A stretch of 64,000 nucleotides of DNA from Campylobacter ureolyticus (GCF_013372225.1 NZ_CP053832.1:930001-994000); one strand, 5' to 3'; shown: positions 1 to 9,793, numbered from the stretch's first letter. The notes: generated by a model from the letters alone, not told the origin. Numbers and translations: made by a program.

Positions 1-1458
1 GCTTATTTTTTAGAATTTTATGCTAAAAAAAGTTCTTTAAGTTATTCAATCACAAAAGAGGGCGATATTTTAACCCTATTTGTAAAAGGAGAAGAAAAAG
101 ATCTTTTAAAATTTAGCGATGAAAGTATGATTTTAATACCAAATTCTATTTTTTTACAAAAAAGCGAAGTTGAAGTAGTAGATGAATTGCCAAATACAAA
201 CATTGAGATTCCAAATTTAAGCTTTTCAAATTTAACTCCAAGTATTGTAAAAAACTATGTAAATCACACCGAAAATTTAAAAAATGAATATAATATCTTT
301 AGTGAAATTTCTATTTTAAAAGATAATGAATTTATCAAAATAGACGAAAAAAACTATAAAGAACTTTTAGAATTTTGTTTTTTAAACTTGCTACATAATA
401 AAACACTACTGTTAAAAGATGGAAATAACAATGAATTATATTTTGAAAGCGGTGTAAATTTTAAAGCAAATTATCTAATGCCAACAAGCTTTAAAAGTAT
501 AAGTTCACTTTTTATAGCAGATGAAAAAAGCTTAATCGCATTATCAAGCTATGAAAAACCACTTATAAATTTAAAGATAAATGCAGTTTTTAGAAAAAAT
601 CACGAAAATGCTCCTGCTTTCTTTGATATAAAAGCCGCAAGTGATTTTTTTATATTTGCTCTTTTAGATAGACTATATGAAGAAAATATTAATTTTGTAA
701 GCGTTAAAAGTCAAATTTTAATTAAAGCATCTGTTTTAGATAATGAAATTTTAGTTACTAATAATAATCTTTTTTTAAGTAGCAATGAAAAACTAATCTT
801 GGAAAAAAACAGATACTCTAATTTATCAAAATTTGGACTTATTTGTGATGAATACAACTCTTTTAATGATAAAAATTTAAATATCTATTTAACTAAATTT
901 GGGATGGATGATACAACCCTTTACCAAAACAATAATTCGATAAATTTTTTAAAATTTAGTGAATTTAAAAGCTATGATGAGATAAAAGAGGCTATAACAA
1001 AAGATGAAATAGGAAAAAAACTTTTTGAAAATTTCACTAAAAAATATAATTTTCCAAATGGTGAAATCAACAACTCACAAAGTTTTTATGCTATTTTTGA
1101 CATCTCTTCAAAAATTTTATTTGGTAAAGATGCATCATATCTAATAACAAATGCAAAAGATTTTATTGGAAAAAAAGGTCCGAGTATTGACTACCTTATA
1201 TCAAATTCTAAATTTGATACTATAAAACTTATAAAAAGTGCAATGAGTTTTAAACTTGCTGGAGTAAGTGATAAAATTCTATCTTTTGGTATAGTTCAAA
1301 GTTTGGCTTATTTTCTAAGTGATTTTAGTGATGATTTAGAATTTGACAATGCTTTTTTAACTGGTGATTTATTTGAAGAAAGATTGATTTCAAATTTAAT
1401 TTTAAATGTTTTTAGTAAAAATAAAAGTGTAAAATTTAGTAAATATTTTGGAGTTTAA
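1..1458 (+). CDS. HydE-like hydrogenase-associated protein, 5' end missing
   Basis: The frame is open from the first base of the window, so this is the C-terminal 485 residues of a longer protein; the ATG at 127 is internal. It ends directly against the hypF start (TAA then ATG). Epsilonproteobacterial uptake-hydrogenase operons carry a poorly understood gene, hydE, needed for hydrogenase activity, and position and size fit that. The last 40 residues contain LTGDLFEERLISNLIL, which resembles LSGGVFQNKILVEILI near the HypF C-terminus, suggesting a diverged Kae1/HypF-like C-terminal fold. The identity is inferred from context plus this similarity; no catalytic motif is recognised. Confidence 0.55.
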   Translation, partial: AYFLEFYAKKSSLSYSITKEGDILTLFVKGEEKDLLKFSDESMILIPNSIFLQKSEVEVVDELPNTNIEIPNLSFSNLTPSIVKNYVNHTENLKNEYNIFSEISILKDNEFIKIDEKNYKELLEFCFLNLLHNKTLLLKDGNNNELYFESGVNFKANYLMPTSFKSISSLFIADEKSLIALSSYEKPLINLKINAVFRKNHENAPAFFDIKAASDFFIFALLDRLYEENINFVSVKSQILIKASVLDNEILVTNNNLFLSSNEKLILEKNRYSNLSKFGLICDEYNSFNDKNLNIYLTKFGMDDTTLYQNNNSINFLKFSEFKSYDEIKEAITKDEIGKKLFENFTKKYNFPNGEINNSQSFYAIFDISSKILFGKDASYLITNAKDFIGKKGPSIDYLISNSKFDTIKLIKSAMSFKLAGVSDKILSFGIVQSLAYFLSDFSDDLEFDNAFLTGDLFEERLISNLILNVFSKNKSVKFSKYFGV

Positions 1459-3711
1459 ATGTGCTATAAATTTAGCATTTTTGGCTTAGTTCAAGGTGTT
1501 GGTTTTAGACCTTTTGTTTATTCTTTAGCTTTAAAGCATAAGCTTTTTGGCGAAGTTTATAACGATAGCCAAGGTGTTAAAATTTTTTTATCAGGCAATG
1601 AAAATAGCATTTTAGATTTTGAACATGAGTTAAAAACAAATCTTCCACCACTTGCTAGGATAGACAAGATAATAAAAACTAAAATTTCAGGAATTTTTTA
1701 CAATGATTTTAAGATAACATCTTCAAAAAATACTTCTAAATTTAGTCCAATTTTGCCTGATTTTGCAATTTGCAATGACTGTAAAAGTGAATTTTATGAT
1801 AAAAATAGCAGATTTTTTCATTATCCTTTTATAAACTGCACAAATTGTGGACCAAGACAATCTATCATAAAAAAACTTCCTTATGATAGAGCAAATACAA
1901 CAATGAGCAAATTTAAAATGTGTCAAACTTGCCAAAACGAGTATGAAAATCCACTAAATCGTCGTTTTCACGCTCAACCAATTGGCTGCGAGAAATGCGG
2001 TATAAGCTTAATCTTAAAAGATAATCAAGCCAAAATTTTAGATAAAAATGATTTTGAAAACTTAGCTAAAAAAGTAGCAAATTTGCTAGAAAATGGAGCT
2101 ATTTTTGCTATAAAAGGTCTTGGCGGATTTCACTTAGTTTGTGACGCATTTAACAAAAACTCCATACAAAAACTAAGAGAGTTAAAACATCGTCCTAAAA
2201 AACCGTTTGCTATAATGTGCAAAGATTTAAAAATGGCTTTAGAAATAGCTGAAATTTCGCAAAAAGAAGCAGAAATTTTAGAAAGTGAAATAAAACCAAT
2301 TGTTATTTTAAAACTTAAAAACTCATCAAAAATTCCATCAAATTTAGCTCCAAATTTGGATAAAATCGGTATTTTTTTAGCCCCAACTGGACTAAATTTA
2401 CTTATTTTTGAATATTTTAAAAACCCAATTATCGCAACTAGTGCAAATTTAAGTGGCGAACCTATAATTTCAAATGAAAATAACCTTTATAAAAAACTTG
2501 GAAATGTTTTTGATTACGCACTTGATAATGATAGAGAAATTTTAAATCCAAGCGATGATAGTATAGTACAAATTATAGATGAAAAAGCTTTTTATCTTCG
2601 CACAAGTAGGGGTATAAATCCAAAGATTTTTCTAACAAATTTCAAAGTCAAAGGCACATTTTTAGCCATCGGAAGCGAACTAAAAAACCAATTTGTTATA
2701 TATAAAAACTCTCAAATTTTTATATCTGCATATATTGGAGATCTTAAAAATGTTGCAACATTTGAACGTTTTAAAAAAATGCTTGATCTTTTTATAAAAA
2801 GTTATGATTTAAAATTTGATGCAGTTATAGCTGATAAACATCCAAGCTTTTTACACACAAAATATTTTAAAGAAAAAGGTTATAAAATTTATAATATCCA
2901 GCATCATTATGCGCATTTGATTTCTAATTTATATGAAAATTTCAGTGATGATTTAACAAAATCAAATAAAAATTCAGATAAACAATATTTGGGATTTTGT
3001 TTTGATGGCACAGGATATGGGGATAACGCTAAAATTTGGGGTGGTGAAGTTTTTATTTTTAATGGATATAAATATAGTAGAAAATACCATTTTGATGAGT
3101 TTTTACTCCTTGGTGGTGATAAAAGCATAAAAGAAATTTATCGCTTAGCTTATGCAATTTTTAAAAAATATGATATTGATACAAAATTATTAAATATTGA
3201 GCCAAAATTAGAAAAAAAGTTAAATTTAATTTACACAAAAGAGATAAACTCATATTATACTTCATCACTTGGCAGAGTTTTTGATGCATTTTATTCGCTT
3301 ATTTTTGGAGTAAGCAAGATAAGCTATGATGCACAAGCTGGCATGATAATGGAGAAATTTTATGATAAGAGTTGTAAAGAAAGTTATAAATTTGAAATTG
3401 AAAATGAAAAAATAATATTTAAAGATGCTTTTTTAAATGCTTTAAAAGAAAGCGATAAAAAAGTTTCTATAAGTAAGTTTATAAATGGCTTAGTGGATTT
3501 GATTATTAAAATTTCAATAAAAGAAAAACTTGATGTAATATTAAGTGGTGGAGTTTTTCAAAATAAAATTTTAGTTGAAATTTTAATAGCCAAATTTAAA
3601 GAAAATGGGATAAAATACTATTTTAATCAAACTTATCCTACAAATGATAGTGGAATTGCCTTAGGGCAGATGATTTGGTTTTTACTAAATAAAGGAGAAA
3701 ACTATGTGTAA
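1459..3711 (+). CDS. hypF: Carbamoyltransferase HypF, [NiFe] hydrogenase maturation
   Basis: HypF makes the thiocarbamate on HypE that becomes the cyanide ligands of the [NiFe] site. All parts are visible in 750 residues: an acylphosphatase domain with VQGVGFRPF (11-19), two zinc-finger pairs (C105, C108, C127, C130 and C155, C158, C177, C180), a YrdC-like domain (about 200-375) and a Kae1-like domain (from about 385) with the HHYAH metal motif near 482 and LSGGVFQN near the end. The length is usual for the family. It starts immediately after the preceding stop, and its end overlaps hypB by 8 bases, so it belongs to the hyp operon. Cytosolic. Confidence 0.97.
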   Translation: MCYKFSIFGLVQGVGFRPFVYSLALKHKLFGEVYNDSQGVKIFLSGNENSILDFEHELKTNLPPLARIDKIIKTKISGIFYNDFKITSSKNTSKFSPILPDFAICNDCKSEFYDKNSRFFHYPFINCTNCGPRQSIIKKLPYDRANTTMSKFKMCQTCQNEYENPLNRRFHAQPIGCEKCGISLILKDNQAKILDKNDFENLAKKVANLLENGAIFAIKGLGGFHLVCDAFNKNSIQKLRELKHRPKKPFAIMCKDLKMALEIAEISQKEAEILESEIKPIVILKLKNSSKIPSNLAPNLDKIGIFLAPTGLNLLIFEYFKNPIIATSANLSGEPIISNENNLYKKLGNVFDYALDNDREILNPSDDSIVQIIDEKAFYLRTSRGINPKIFLTNFKVKGTFLAIGSELKNQFVIYKNSQIFISAYIGDLKNVATFERFKKMLDLFIKSYDLKFDAVIADKHPSFLHTKYFKEKGYKIYNIQHHYAHLISNLYENFSDDLTKSNKNSDKQYLGFCFDGTGYGDNAKIWGGEVFIFNGYKYSRKYHFDEFLLLGGDKSIKEIYRLAYAIFKKYDIDTKLLNIEPKLEKKLNLIYTKEINSYYTSSLGRVFDAFYSLIFGVSKISYDAQAGMIMEKFYDKSCKESYKFEIENEKIIFKDAFLNALKESDKKVSISKFINGLVDLIIKISIKEKLDVILSGGVFQNKILVEILIAKFKENGIKYYFNQTYPTNDSGIALGQMIWFLLNKGENYV

Positions 3712-4399
3712 AGATTGCGGTTGTGAAAGTCACAAACATAACGAAGATACAAAATCAACTGTTGAAGTTGTATCTAAAATTTTATCTAAGAATGACAAAG
3801 AAGCAGACCATAACAGAGCTCACCTTGATGAAAAAGGGATATTTTGCATAAATTTAATGAGTAGTCCAGGAGCTGGAAAAACAACACTTTTAGAAAATAC
3901 AATTAAAAAAAGCAAATTTAAAATAGGTGTTGTTGAAGGAGATTTAGAAACTAACCGTGATGCCGATAGAATCATAAAAGCAGGTGCATCAGCATATCAA
4001 ATCACAACAGGGCAGGGTTGTCACCTAGATGCAGTTATGGTACATGAAGGACTTCATCACTTGCCACTTGAAAATTTAAATCTAGTTTTTGTAGAAAATG
4101 TAGGAAATTTAGTTTGTCCTGCAAGCTATGATGTTGGATCTCACATAAATGTAGTACTTTTAAGCTCACCAGAGGGAAGTGATAAAGTTGAAAAATATCC
4201 TGTTATGTTTAGAGCTGCAGATTTAGTTATCATAACAAAATCAAGTGTTAAAAAATATTTTAACTTTGATACAAAAGAGGTCATCAACTCAGTTAGAAAG
4301 CTTAATCCAAAAGCTGATATTATTGAACTTGACAGTGTTACTGGTGAGGGCTTTGAAAAATGGCTTGATTATCTGAAATTTAAAATGGAGTTTAGATAA
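3704..4399 (+). CDS. hypB: Hydrogenase nickel-insertion GTPase HypB
   Basis: HypB delivers nickel to the hydrogenase large subunit together with HypA, using GTP hydrolysis. The N-terminus MCKDCGCESHKH carries the CxxCGC metal-binding motif followed by a short His stretch, not the long poly-His tail of some homologues. The P-loop SSPGAGKT lies near residues 53-60, and EGDLETNRDADR and GQGCHLDA are the family's switch and metal-site motifs. 231 residues is typical. It overlaps hypF at its start and shares TAATG with hypC at its end, so translation is probably coupled. Confidence 0.97.
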   Translation: MCKDCGCESHKHNEDTKSTVEVVSKILSKNDKEADHNRAHLDEKGIFCINLMSSPGAGKTTLLENTIKKSKFKIGVVEGDLETNRDADRIIKAGASAYQITTGQGCHLDAVMVHEGLHHLPLENLNLVFVENVGNLVCPASYDVGSHINVVLLSSPEGSDKVEKYPVMFRAADLVIITKSSVKKYFNFDTKEVINSVRKLNPKADIIELDSVTGEGFEKWLDYLKFKMEFR

Positions 4400-4683
4400 T
4401 GTGTCTTAGCATACCATCAAAAGTTTTAGAAGTAGATGAAAACAACTTTGCTACAGTTGAAACTTTAGGCGTTAAAAGAGGTGTTAGTTTAGATCTTATT
4501 GGCGAGCCTGTAAAACCAGGCGAATATGTTTTAATCCATGTTGGCTTTGCAATGGAAAAAATAGATACAAAAGCAGCTCTTGAAAGTTTGGAGTTTTATA
4601 AAAAAATTGCAAAAGAGATGGAAGATGGGACAATTGATCAAAGTGATGGTGATATGGGACTATCAAATATGAAAATAGAGTAA
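4399..4683 (+). CDS. hypC: Hydrogenase maturation chaperone HypC
   Basis: This small chaperone binds the hydrogenase large-subunit precursor and, with HypD, carries the Fe(CN)2CO group. It begins MCLSIPSKVLEV, the family signature with the essential Cys2 directly after Met. The core OB-like region GVKRGVSLDLIG and GEYVLIHVGFA follow. 94 residues is normal. The start ATG overlaps the hypB stop (TAATG), and hypD follows three bases after the stop. Confidence 0.96.
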   Translation: MCLSIPSKVLEVDENNFATVETLGVKRGVSLDLIGEPVKPGEYVLIHVGFAMEKIDTKAALESLEFYKKIAKEMEDGTIDQSDGDMGLSNMKIE

Positions 4684-4686
4684 AAA

Positions 4687-5772
4687 ATGGATTTAATAAA
4701 CGACTTTAGAGATAAAACTCATATTTTAAATTTATCAAAACTAATAATTGAAAATTCAAAAAAACCACTTAATATAATGGAAATTTGTGGTGGGCACACA
4801 CACTCTATAATGAAATTTGGTATTGATAAATTAGTCGGAGAAAATATAAAATTTATCCACGGCCCTGGATGTCCAGTTTGTGTTATGCCTCGTCATAGTA
4901 TTGATGAGGCCATAAAGCTTGCCTCTATGAAAGATACCATTTTTACAACATTGGCTGATATGTTAAGAGTGCCAGGAAGTTATACAACTCTTGCCAAACA
5001 AAGGGCCAAAGGTCATGATATAAGAGCTTTATATTCTCCACTTGATGTGATAAATATAGCATTAAAAAATCCAGATAAAAATGTGATATTTTTTGCTATT
5101 GGTTTTGAAACAACTACACCAATGAGTGCAGTTGTCATAGAAAAAGCAATAAATTTAAATCTTAAAAATCTTTTTTTTCATATAAATCATGTTACCGTTC
5201 CAGCACCAGTTAAAGCTCTTTTAGATGATAAAAATGTAAAAATTGATGCATTTTTAGGACCAAGTCATGTAAGTGTTATAATTGGTTCAAAACCATACGA
5301 AGATATTGCAAAAACTTATAAAAAACCAATTGCCATAAGTGGATTTGAGCCACTTGATATAATGGATTCTATTTTAAATTTAGTTAAACAATTTAATGAA
5401 AATAAATTTGAAGTTTATAACGAATACAACCGAGTTGTTAAGCCAAACGGGAATGAAAAAGCTATAAATTTAATAAATAAATATTTCAAAAAAGTGGATT
5501 TTGAGTGGAGAGGACTTGGAGTTATACCAAAAAGTGGACTCGATCTAAAAGATGAGTTTGATTTTTTAAATGCAAGGAAAATTTTTGATTGCAGTGTTGA
5601 GAGCAAGTCTGAAAACAGAGCCTGTATTTGTGGTGAAATTTTAAGGGGGTTGAAAAATCCACCTGATTGTAAAGTATTTGGAAAGGTTTGCAATCCACAA
5701 AACCCACTTGGTTCTTGTATGGTTTCAAGCGAGGGAGCATGTGCGGCTTATTATAAATATAAAAGAGGGTAA
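4687..5772 (+). CDS. hypD: Hydrogenase maturation protein HypD
   Basis: HypD is the iron-sulfur scaffold on which the Fe(CN)2CO cofactor is built with HypC and HypE. Visible signatures are EICGGHTHS, HGPGCPVCVMP and, at the C-terminus, the [4Fe-4S] cysteine cluster in ACICGEILRG, CNPQNPLGSC and EGACAAYYKY. 361 residues is the usual length. It lies three bases after hypC and is followed after three bases by the DUF3137 gene rather than directly by hypE. Cytosolic. Confidence 0.97.
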   Translation: MDLINDFRDKTHILNLSKLIIENSKKPLNIMEICGGHTHSIMKFGIDKLVGENIKFIHGPGCPVCVMPRHSIDEAIKLASMKDTIFTTLADMLRVPGSYTTLAKQRAKGHDIRALYSPLDVINIALKNPDKNVIFFAIGFETTTPMSAVVIEKAINLNLKNLFFHINHVTVPAPVKALLDDKNVKIDAFLGPSHVSVIIGSKPYEDIAKTYKKPIAISGFEPLDIMDSILNLVKQFNENKFEVYNEYNRVVKPNGNEKAINLINKYFKKVDFEWRGLGVIPKSGLDLKDEFDFLNARKIFDCSVESKSENRACICGEILRGLKNPPDCKVFGKVCNPQNPLGSCMVSSEGACAAYYKYKRG

Positions 5773-5775
5773 AAA

Positions 5776-6687
5776 GTGGAAGAGCTAGAAAGAAAACAAA
5801 TACTAAAAAAAGCCATTTTAAATTATAGGCTTTTTTTTGTTTTAGTTCCAGCTTTTTTATTTTTATTTTTTTTGATATTTGAAATTTTTAGTGAGTATTT
5901 TCCTGATATTAAAGAGAAATACCCAGAAGCAAATTTGCTTTTTTTAGCCTATTTTCCTTTGTTTTTTATAGCGTTGTTTTTTTTAAATAGGTATTTAAAT
6001 TATTTAAAAAAACAAAATATAAAATTTGAAAATTATATAAAAGAAAAACTAGTTTCAAAATTTTTAAAAAACTATACTTATAACCCAGCAGATGGTTTCG
6101 GAAGTAATTTTATAAATAGTGTAGAAATTTATGCTCATTATGACTTTGCAACTCATGATTTAGTAAAAGGTTTTCATAAAGATACAAAATTTGAGTTTTG
6201 TATAGCAGAAACTTGTGAAAATTATACTAGCGTGGGTGGTGATTTTGGAAAGTTAATAAATGGCTTAAAAAAAATGAAGTATGAATTATCAAAATTTACA
6301 GGTGTTATTTTGGGTTTTGTGATAGATAAAAATTTTAAATCAAAAACAATAATTGTTGATAAATCCTACAACACAAAAATAAATGGAAAAAAAGAAATTT
6401 TTGATAATAGCACTTTTAATGACGAGTTTAGAATATTTAGCGACGATGCTGTAGAAGCTAGGTATTTGCTTAGTTTTTTGGATATGGAAAAAATAGTAAA
6501 TTTTCAAAACACAATAGGAGCAGGGCAGGCAAGCTATGCTTTTATAAATGGGAAATTTTATATTTTTTTAAATAATTATCATTTTAGTTATAACCCATCT
6601 TTATTTTTTGAAGTAAATGAAAAAGATGCGATAAATTTCGCACAAAATATAAAAAAAGTGATAAGTTTTATAGATTATTTTAAATAG
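5776..6687 (+). CDS. DUF3137-like membrane protein inserted in the hyp operon
   Basis: A 303-residue protein of unknown function with a GTG start three bases after hypD and nine bases before hypE, so it is in the hyp transcription unit. Two hydrophobic helices near the N-terminus (about 18-38 and 53-70) precede a soluble domain of about 220 residues, with FKDTKFEF-like and AETCENYTSVGG segments that resemble DUF3137 proteins. No catalytic residues are recognised. The pI-neutral, Phe/Lys-rich composition matches its neighbours, so recent transfer is not obvious. A maturation role is only suggested by position. Confidence 0.6.
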   Translation: MEELERKQILKKAILNYRLFFVLVPAFLFLFFLIFEIFSEYFPDIKEKYPEANLLFLAYFPLFFIALFFLNRYLNYLKKQNIKFENYIKEKLVSKFLKNYTYNPADGFGSNFINSVEIYAHYDFATHDLVKGFHKDTKFEFCIAETCENYTSVGGDFGKLINGLKKMKYELSKFTGVILGFVIDKNFKSKTIIVDKSYNTKINGKKEIFDNSTFNDEFRIFSDDAVEARYLLSFLDMEKIVNFQNTIGAGQASYAFINGKFYIFLNNYHFSYNPSLFFEVNEKDAINFAQNIKKVISFIDYFK

Positions 6688-6696
6688 GAGTAAATT

Positions 6697-7692
6697 TTGA
6701 AAGAACAAATTCTTTTAAGTCACGGTGGTGGCGGTGAAGAGATGAATGCTTTGATAAATGATATAATTTTCAAAGCCTTTGATAATGAAATTTTAAAAAG
6801 TGCAAACGATGCGGCAATTTTAAAATTTAACTCTTTAAATTTAGCTTTTACAACTGATAGTTTTGTTGTAACACCACTATTTTTTAGTGGTGGAGATATC
6901 GGTAAAATAGCTATTTGTGGCACTGTAAATGATCTTGCTATGGTTGGAGCAAAACCACTTTATCTAAGTTGTAGCTTTATAATAGAAGAGGGTTTTAGCA
7001 TAAAATACTTTAAGCAAATTTTAAACTCAATGAGCACAACCGCAAAAGAAGCAGGAGTTTTTATAGTTTGTGGTGATACAAAAGTAGTTCCAAAGGGTAA
7101 ATGCGATGGTATTTTTATAAATACAAGTGGTGTTGGAGAGATTATAAAACCAATTAATACTGCAAATTTAAAAGCACCAGCTAAAATTTTAGTAAGCTCT
7201 GATATCGCTAGACACGGAAGTGTGATAATGCAAGCAAGAGATGAGCTTGGTTTTGAAAGTCAGCTTAAAAGTGATTGCAAACCGCTAAATTTAATAGTTG
7301 AAAAAATTCTAAACTCTGGAATTACACCACTTGCAATGAGAGATGCCACAAGAGGTGGAATAAGTGCAGTTTTAAACGAGTGGGCGAAATTTTGTAAAAT
7401 TGGCATTAAGATAAAAGAATCGGCAATAAATATAAGCGATGAAGTTAAAGGAGTTTGTGAAATTTTAGGTTTTGAACCGTATGATTTAGCAAATGAGGGA
7501 ACTTTTGTTTTGGCAGTTTGCGAAAAAGAGGCTCCAAAATGTTTAGAAATTTTACGCGAATTTGATAAAAATGCAAATATCATAGGAGAGGTTATAGAAA
7601 ATGAAGAAAATAGGGTGATTTTAGAAACACTTTATGGAGTTGAGAGATTTTTAGAACCACCAAAAGGTGAGTTACTTCCTAGAATTTGTTAA
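6697..7692 (+). CDS. hypE: Hydrogenase maturation protein HypE
   Basis: HypE dehydrates the carbamoyl group transferred by HypF to a thiocyanate on its C-terminal cysteine. The PurM-like ATP-binding fold begins LLSHGGGGEEM, with DAAIL and GDIGKIAICGTVNDLAM following; the protein ends PRIC, the essential terminal cysteine. The start is TTG at 6697 with TAGGAG six bases upstream. 331 residues is typical. It follows the DUF3137 gene and is followed by hypA after 56 bases. Confidence 0.97.
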   Translation: MKEQILLSHGGGGEEMNALINDIIFKAFDNEILKSANDAAILKFNSLNLAFTTDSFVVTPLFFSGGDIGKIAICGTVNDLAMVGAKPLYLSCSFIIEEGFSIKYFKQILNSMSTTAKEAGVFIVCGDTKVVPKGKCDGIFINTSGVGEIIKPINTANLKAPAKILVSSDIARHGSVIMQARDELGFESQLKSDCKPLNLIVEKILNSGITPLAMRDATRGGISAVLNEWAKFCKIGIKIKESAINISDEVKGVCEILGFEPYDLANEGTFVLAVCEKEAPKCLEILREFDKNANIIGEVIENEENRVILETLYGVERFLEPPKGELLPRIC

Positions 7693-7748
7693 ATTTGAAA
7701 TTTTTATTTATAAATTTGTAAAATATATAAGACTTTAAAAGGAAAAAT

Positions 7749-8090
7749 ATGCATGAGCTTTCAATAGTAATTGATTTAGTTGCACTTTGCGAAGAAAATT
7801 TAAGAAAAAATAATAAGAACAAAATAGAAGAAGTTCATCTTAAAATAGGGCGTTTAAGTGGTGTTGAACCACATCTTTTAAAAAGCGCTTATGAGGTTTA
7901 TCAAAAAGACACAGTTTGCAAAGATGCAAAACTCATTATAAATTTACAAGATGTCGTTGTTAAGTGTAATAAATGCGGAAAAGAAAGCGTGCTTAATAAA
8001 AATGAGTTTTTATGCCCAAAATGTGGCTCAAATGACCTTGAAGTGCTTGATGGCGAAGATATGTATTTAATGCAGCTAGTTATGTCATAA
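7749..8090 (+). CDS. hypA: Hydrogenase/urease nickel metallochaperone HypA
   Basis: HypA passes nickel to the hydrogenase with HypB; in Helicobacter it also serves urease. It starts MHELSIV, with the nickel-binding His2, and has a zinc site made by CNKCG and CPKCG about 60-65% along. 113 residues is normal. It has its own AAAGGA site and a 56-base upstream gap containing TAAAATATATAAG, which may be a weak internal promoter. It is the last gene of the hyp cluster, and no clear terminator follows. Confidence 0.96.
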   Translation: MHELSIVIDLVALCEENLRKNNKNKIEEVHLKIGRLSGVEPHLLKSAYEVYQKDTVCKDAKLIINLQDVVVKCNKCGKESVLNKNEFLCPKCGSNDLEVLDGEDMYLMQLVMS

Positions 8091-8687
8091 ATAGGACTTA
8101 ATAGCTTTTTTACTTCTAGGATATTTTTTTAATACAATAATGATCTTATTTCCATCCTTATAATTTTTTTTTATTTATAAAATTTTACAACCATTAAATT
8201 TATTAATATGGCAGAGCCCTTATTATATTTTTCTTATATATTAGATTTCATATTAATATTCTTGCATTTTTCATCATTTTCTTATTTTAAAAACACTTTA
8301 TCATGCTTTTGCATAAAAATCAATCTAAAAACCAAAATACACATTTTATTGCATTATTACTTATGGATAAGTTTTAAATTTTCAAAAAGTAAAGTAAGGA
8401 AATGACTATATATTGTTGTTTAGCAAGGTTTTATTTTGCCAGGGGATTTTAATTTATAAAAGTTTGAAAATTACAGTTTTCAATACAAAATATTAAAATT
8501 ACTTTGTATTTATCTTTTTATCATAGTTTTTTTAGCTTTATATTTAGTATGTTTTTATGTATTTTTTAATTTTGTTTTTAATCCGTTTTAAAAACAAATT
8601 TATTTGCATAAGATTGTATTGTTTATTGTGTTTTTGGTTTTTAGAGCCTGCTGTAATTATAAAATTAAGTATGTAGAAAAAAAAATT
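8091..8687. other. Gene-free AT-rich gap after hypA
   Basis: About 600 bases with no gene I can support. One 65-codon open frame (8208-8405) has no ribosome site and a low-complexity Phe/Leu/Lys product. The short segment around 8420-8445 is less AT-rich than the rest and may be a relic, but I could not identify it. I saw no tRNA or insertion-sequence ends. Confidence 0.5.
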
Positions 8688-8737
8688 AAATATTGGTAGC
8701 TAATTTTAAGTAAATTAATTCTACCAATATTTTTATT
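8688..8737 (-). terminator. Rho-independent terminator after the DHH gene
   Basis: A perfect 12-bp inverted repeat (arms 8688-8699 and 8721-8732, AAATATTGGTAG / CTACCAATATTT) lies 11 bases past the stop of the minus-strand DHH gene. On the minus strand it is followed by AATTTTTTTTT, a good U-tract; on the plus strand the tail is weaker (TTTATT). Confidence 0.75.
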
Positions 8738-8743
8738 ACTAAA

Positions 8744-9793
8744 TTAAGCTAAAGAAGTTTTTTTAGAAATTAAATCAGTTATTTGATCTTTTATGGATTG
8801 GTAATTATAGCCGTCTTTAAATCCAGCATAAAATCCACCGCTTGCATTTATATGCCCTCCTCCACCGACTAAATCTTTAGCCATTTGACTTACATCCGCA
8901 TTTCCATTTGCACGAAAGCTCAATGTTTTTTTAGAAGTAACATCTATAAAAAAGTCAATATCAGGATTTTGCACTAAAAAATCATTTCCTATGATTGAAG
9001 TATTGCCTATATTATATGTCAAGATGCCTTTTTTATCCAAATATGATATTTCAAATTTTTCTCTATCAGCACTAAGCTTTTCTACTATAAATTTAGATAT
9101 CAAATTACTAAGTGTGTCATCATTTTGTTTTTTAAAATACTCTTTTTTTATTTTATGCAAAGCCTCATCAAGCGCAATATGACCGTTATCTTGATCGAAA
9201 AAAGTCTGTGATTTATCTAAAAGATAAAATATATACTCTCTACTATTTTCATCAAACATTATCTTATTTATCTCTTTTGCTCCACTTACTACACCCATGC
9301 AAACCTTACCCATTTCAAACCAATGATTGTCTTTTAGCCAGATATCAACAGCATTGACAACATTTACAAACTTAAAAAGCCTATCATCTTTACCATATAA
9401 TTTACTAAAAAAATCATAAGTTATAAGAGTTGCACATCTTGAACTATCCATTAAATACCAAGGAAATTTTTTAGAGCACTCAAGTCCAGTTTGATGATGA
9501 TCAAGTAAAAAAATAGTTGAATTTTTATCTTTTAATGCATTTTCAAATTTTTCGCACTGTTGTAGACTTAAATTTAAATCTGTAATTAAAACAATTGATT
9601 TTTCATAAATTTTTTCATTATTTTCATTAACTTTGGCACTGTTTTCTATTAAATTTAAAATCTCTTCAAATTTAGCCTCTATTTCTCTTCCATAGTTGGA
9701 ATTAAAAAATAAAATATCCTTAAAATAATGTTTTGTAACTAACTGTGCTCCATATCCGTCTAAATCTGTGTGTGATAAATGGTAAATTTTCAT
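8744..9793 (-). CDS. DHH/DHHA1-family phosphoesterase
   Basis: A 349-residue cytosolic protein of the DHH superfamily. It shows motif I SHTDLDGYG (7-15), the metal-binding D72 region, the DHH motif LLDHHQTG (96-103), and a C-terminal DHHA1 signature VGGGGHINASGG. Relatives are nanoRNases, cyclic-di-AMP phosphodiesterases or recombination nucleases; which activity applies here cannot be read from sequence. No membrane or sensory domain is present, so it is of the NrnA/short type. Its start overlaps the stop of the upstream Rrf2 regulator by 4 bases, so the two are co-transcribed. Confidence 0.85.
   Translation of the reverse strand: MKIYHLSHTDLDGYGAQLVTKHYFKDILFFNSNYGREIEAKFEEILNLIENSAKVNENNEKIYEKSIVLITDLNLSLQQCEKFENALKDKNSTIFLLDHHQTGLECSKKFPWYLMDSSRCATLITYDFFSKLYGKDDRLFKFVNVVNAVDIWLKDNHWFEMGKVCMGVVSGAKEINKIMFDENSREYIFYLLDKSQTFFDQDNGHIALDEALHKIKKEYFKKQNDDTLSNLISKFIVEKLSADREKFEISYLDKKGILTYNIGNTSIIGNDFLVQNPDIDFFIDVTSKKTLSFRANGNADVSQMAKDLVGGGGHINASGGFYAGFKDGYNYQSIKDQITDLISKKTSLA

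Noticed and set aside
8208-8405. 65-codon open frame in the gap after hypA
   Set aside because: No ribosome site, low-complexity Phe/Leu/Lys product, and the whole gap is extremely AT-rich; chance open frame.
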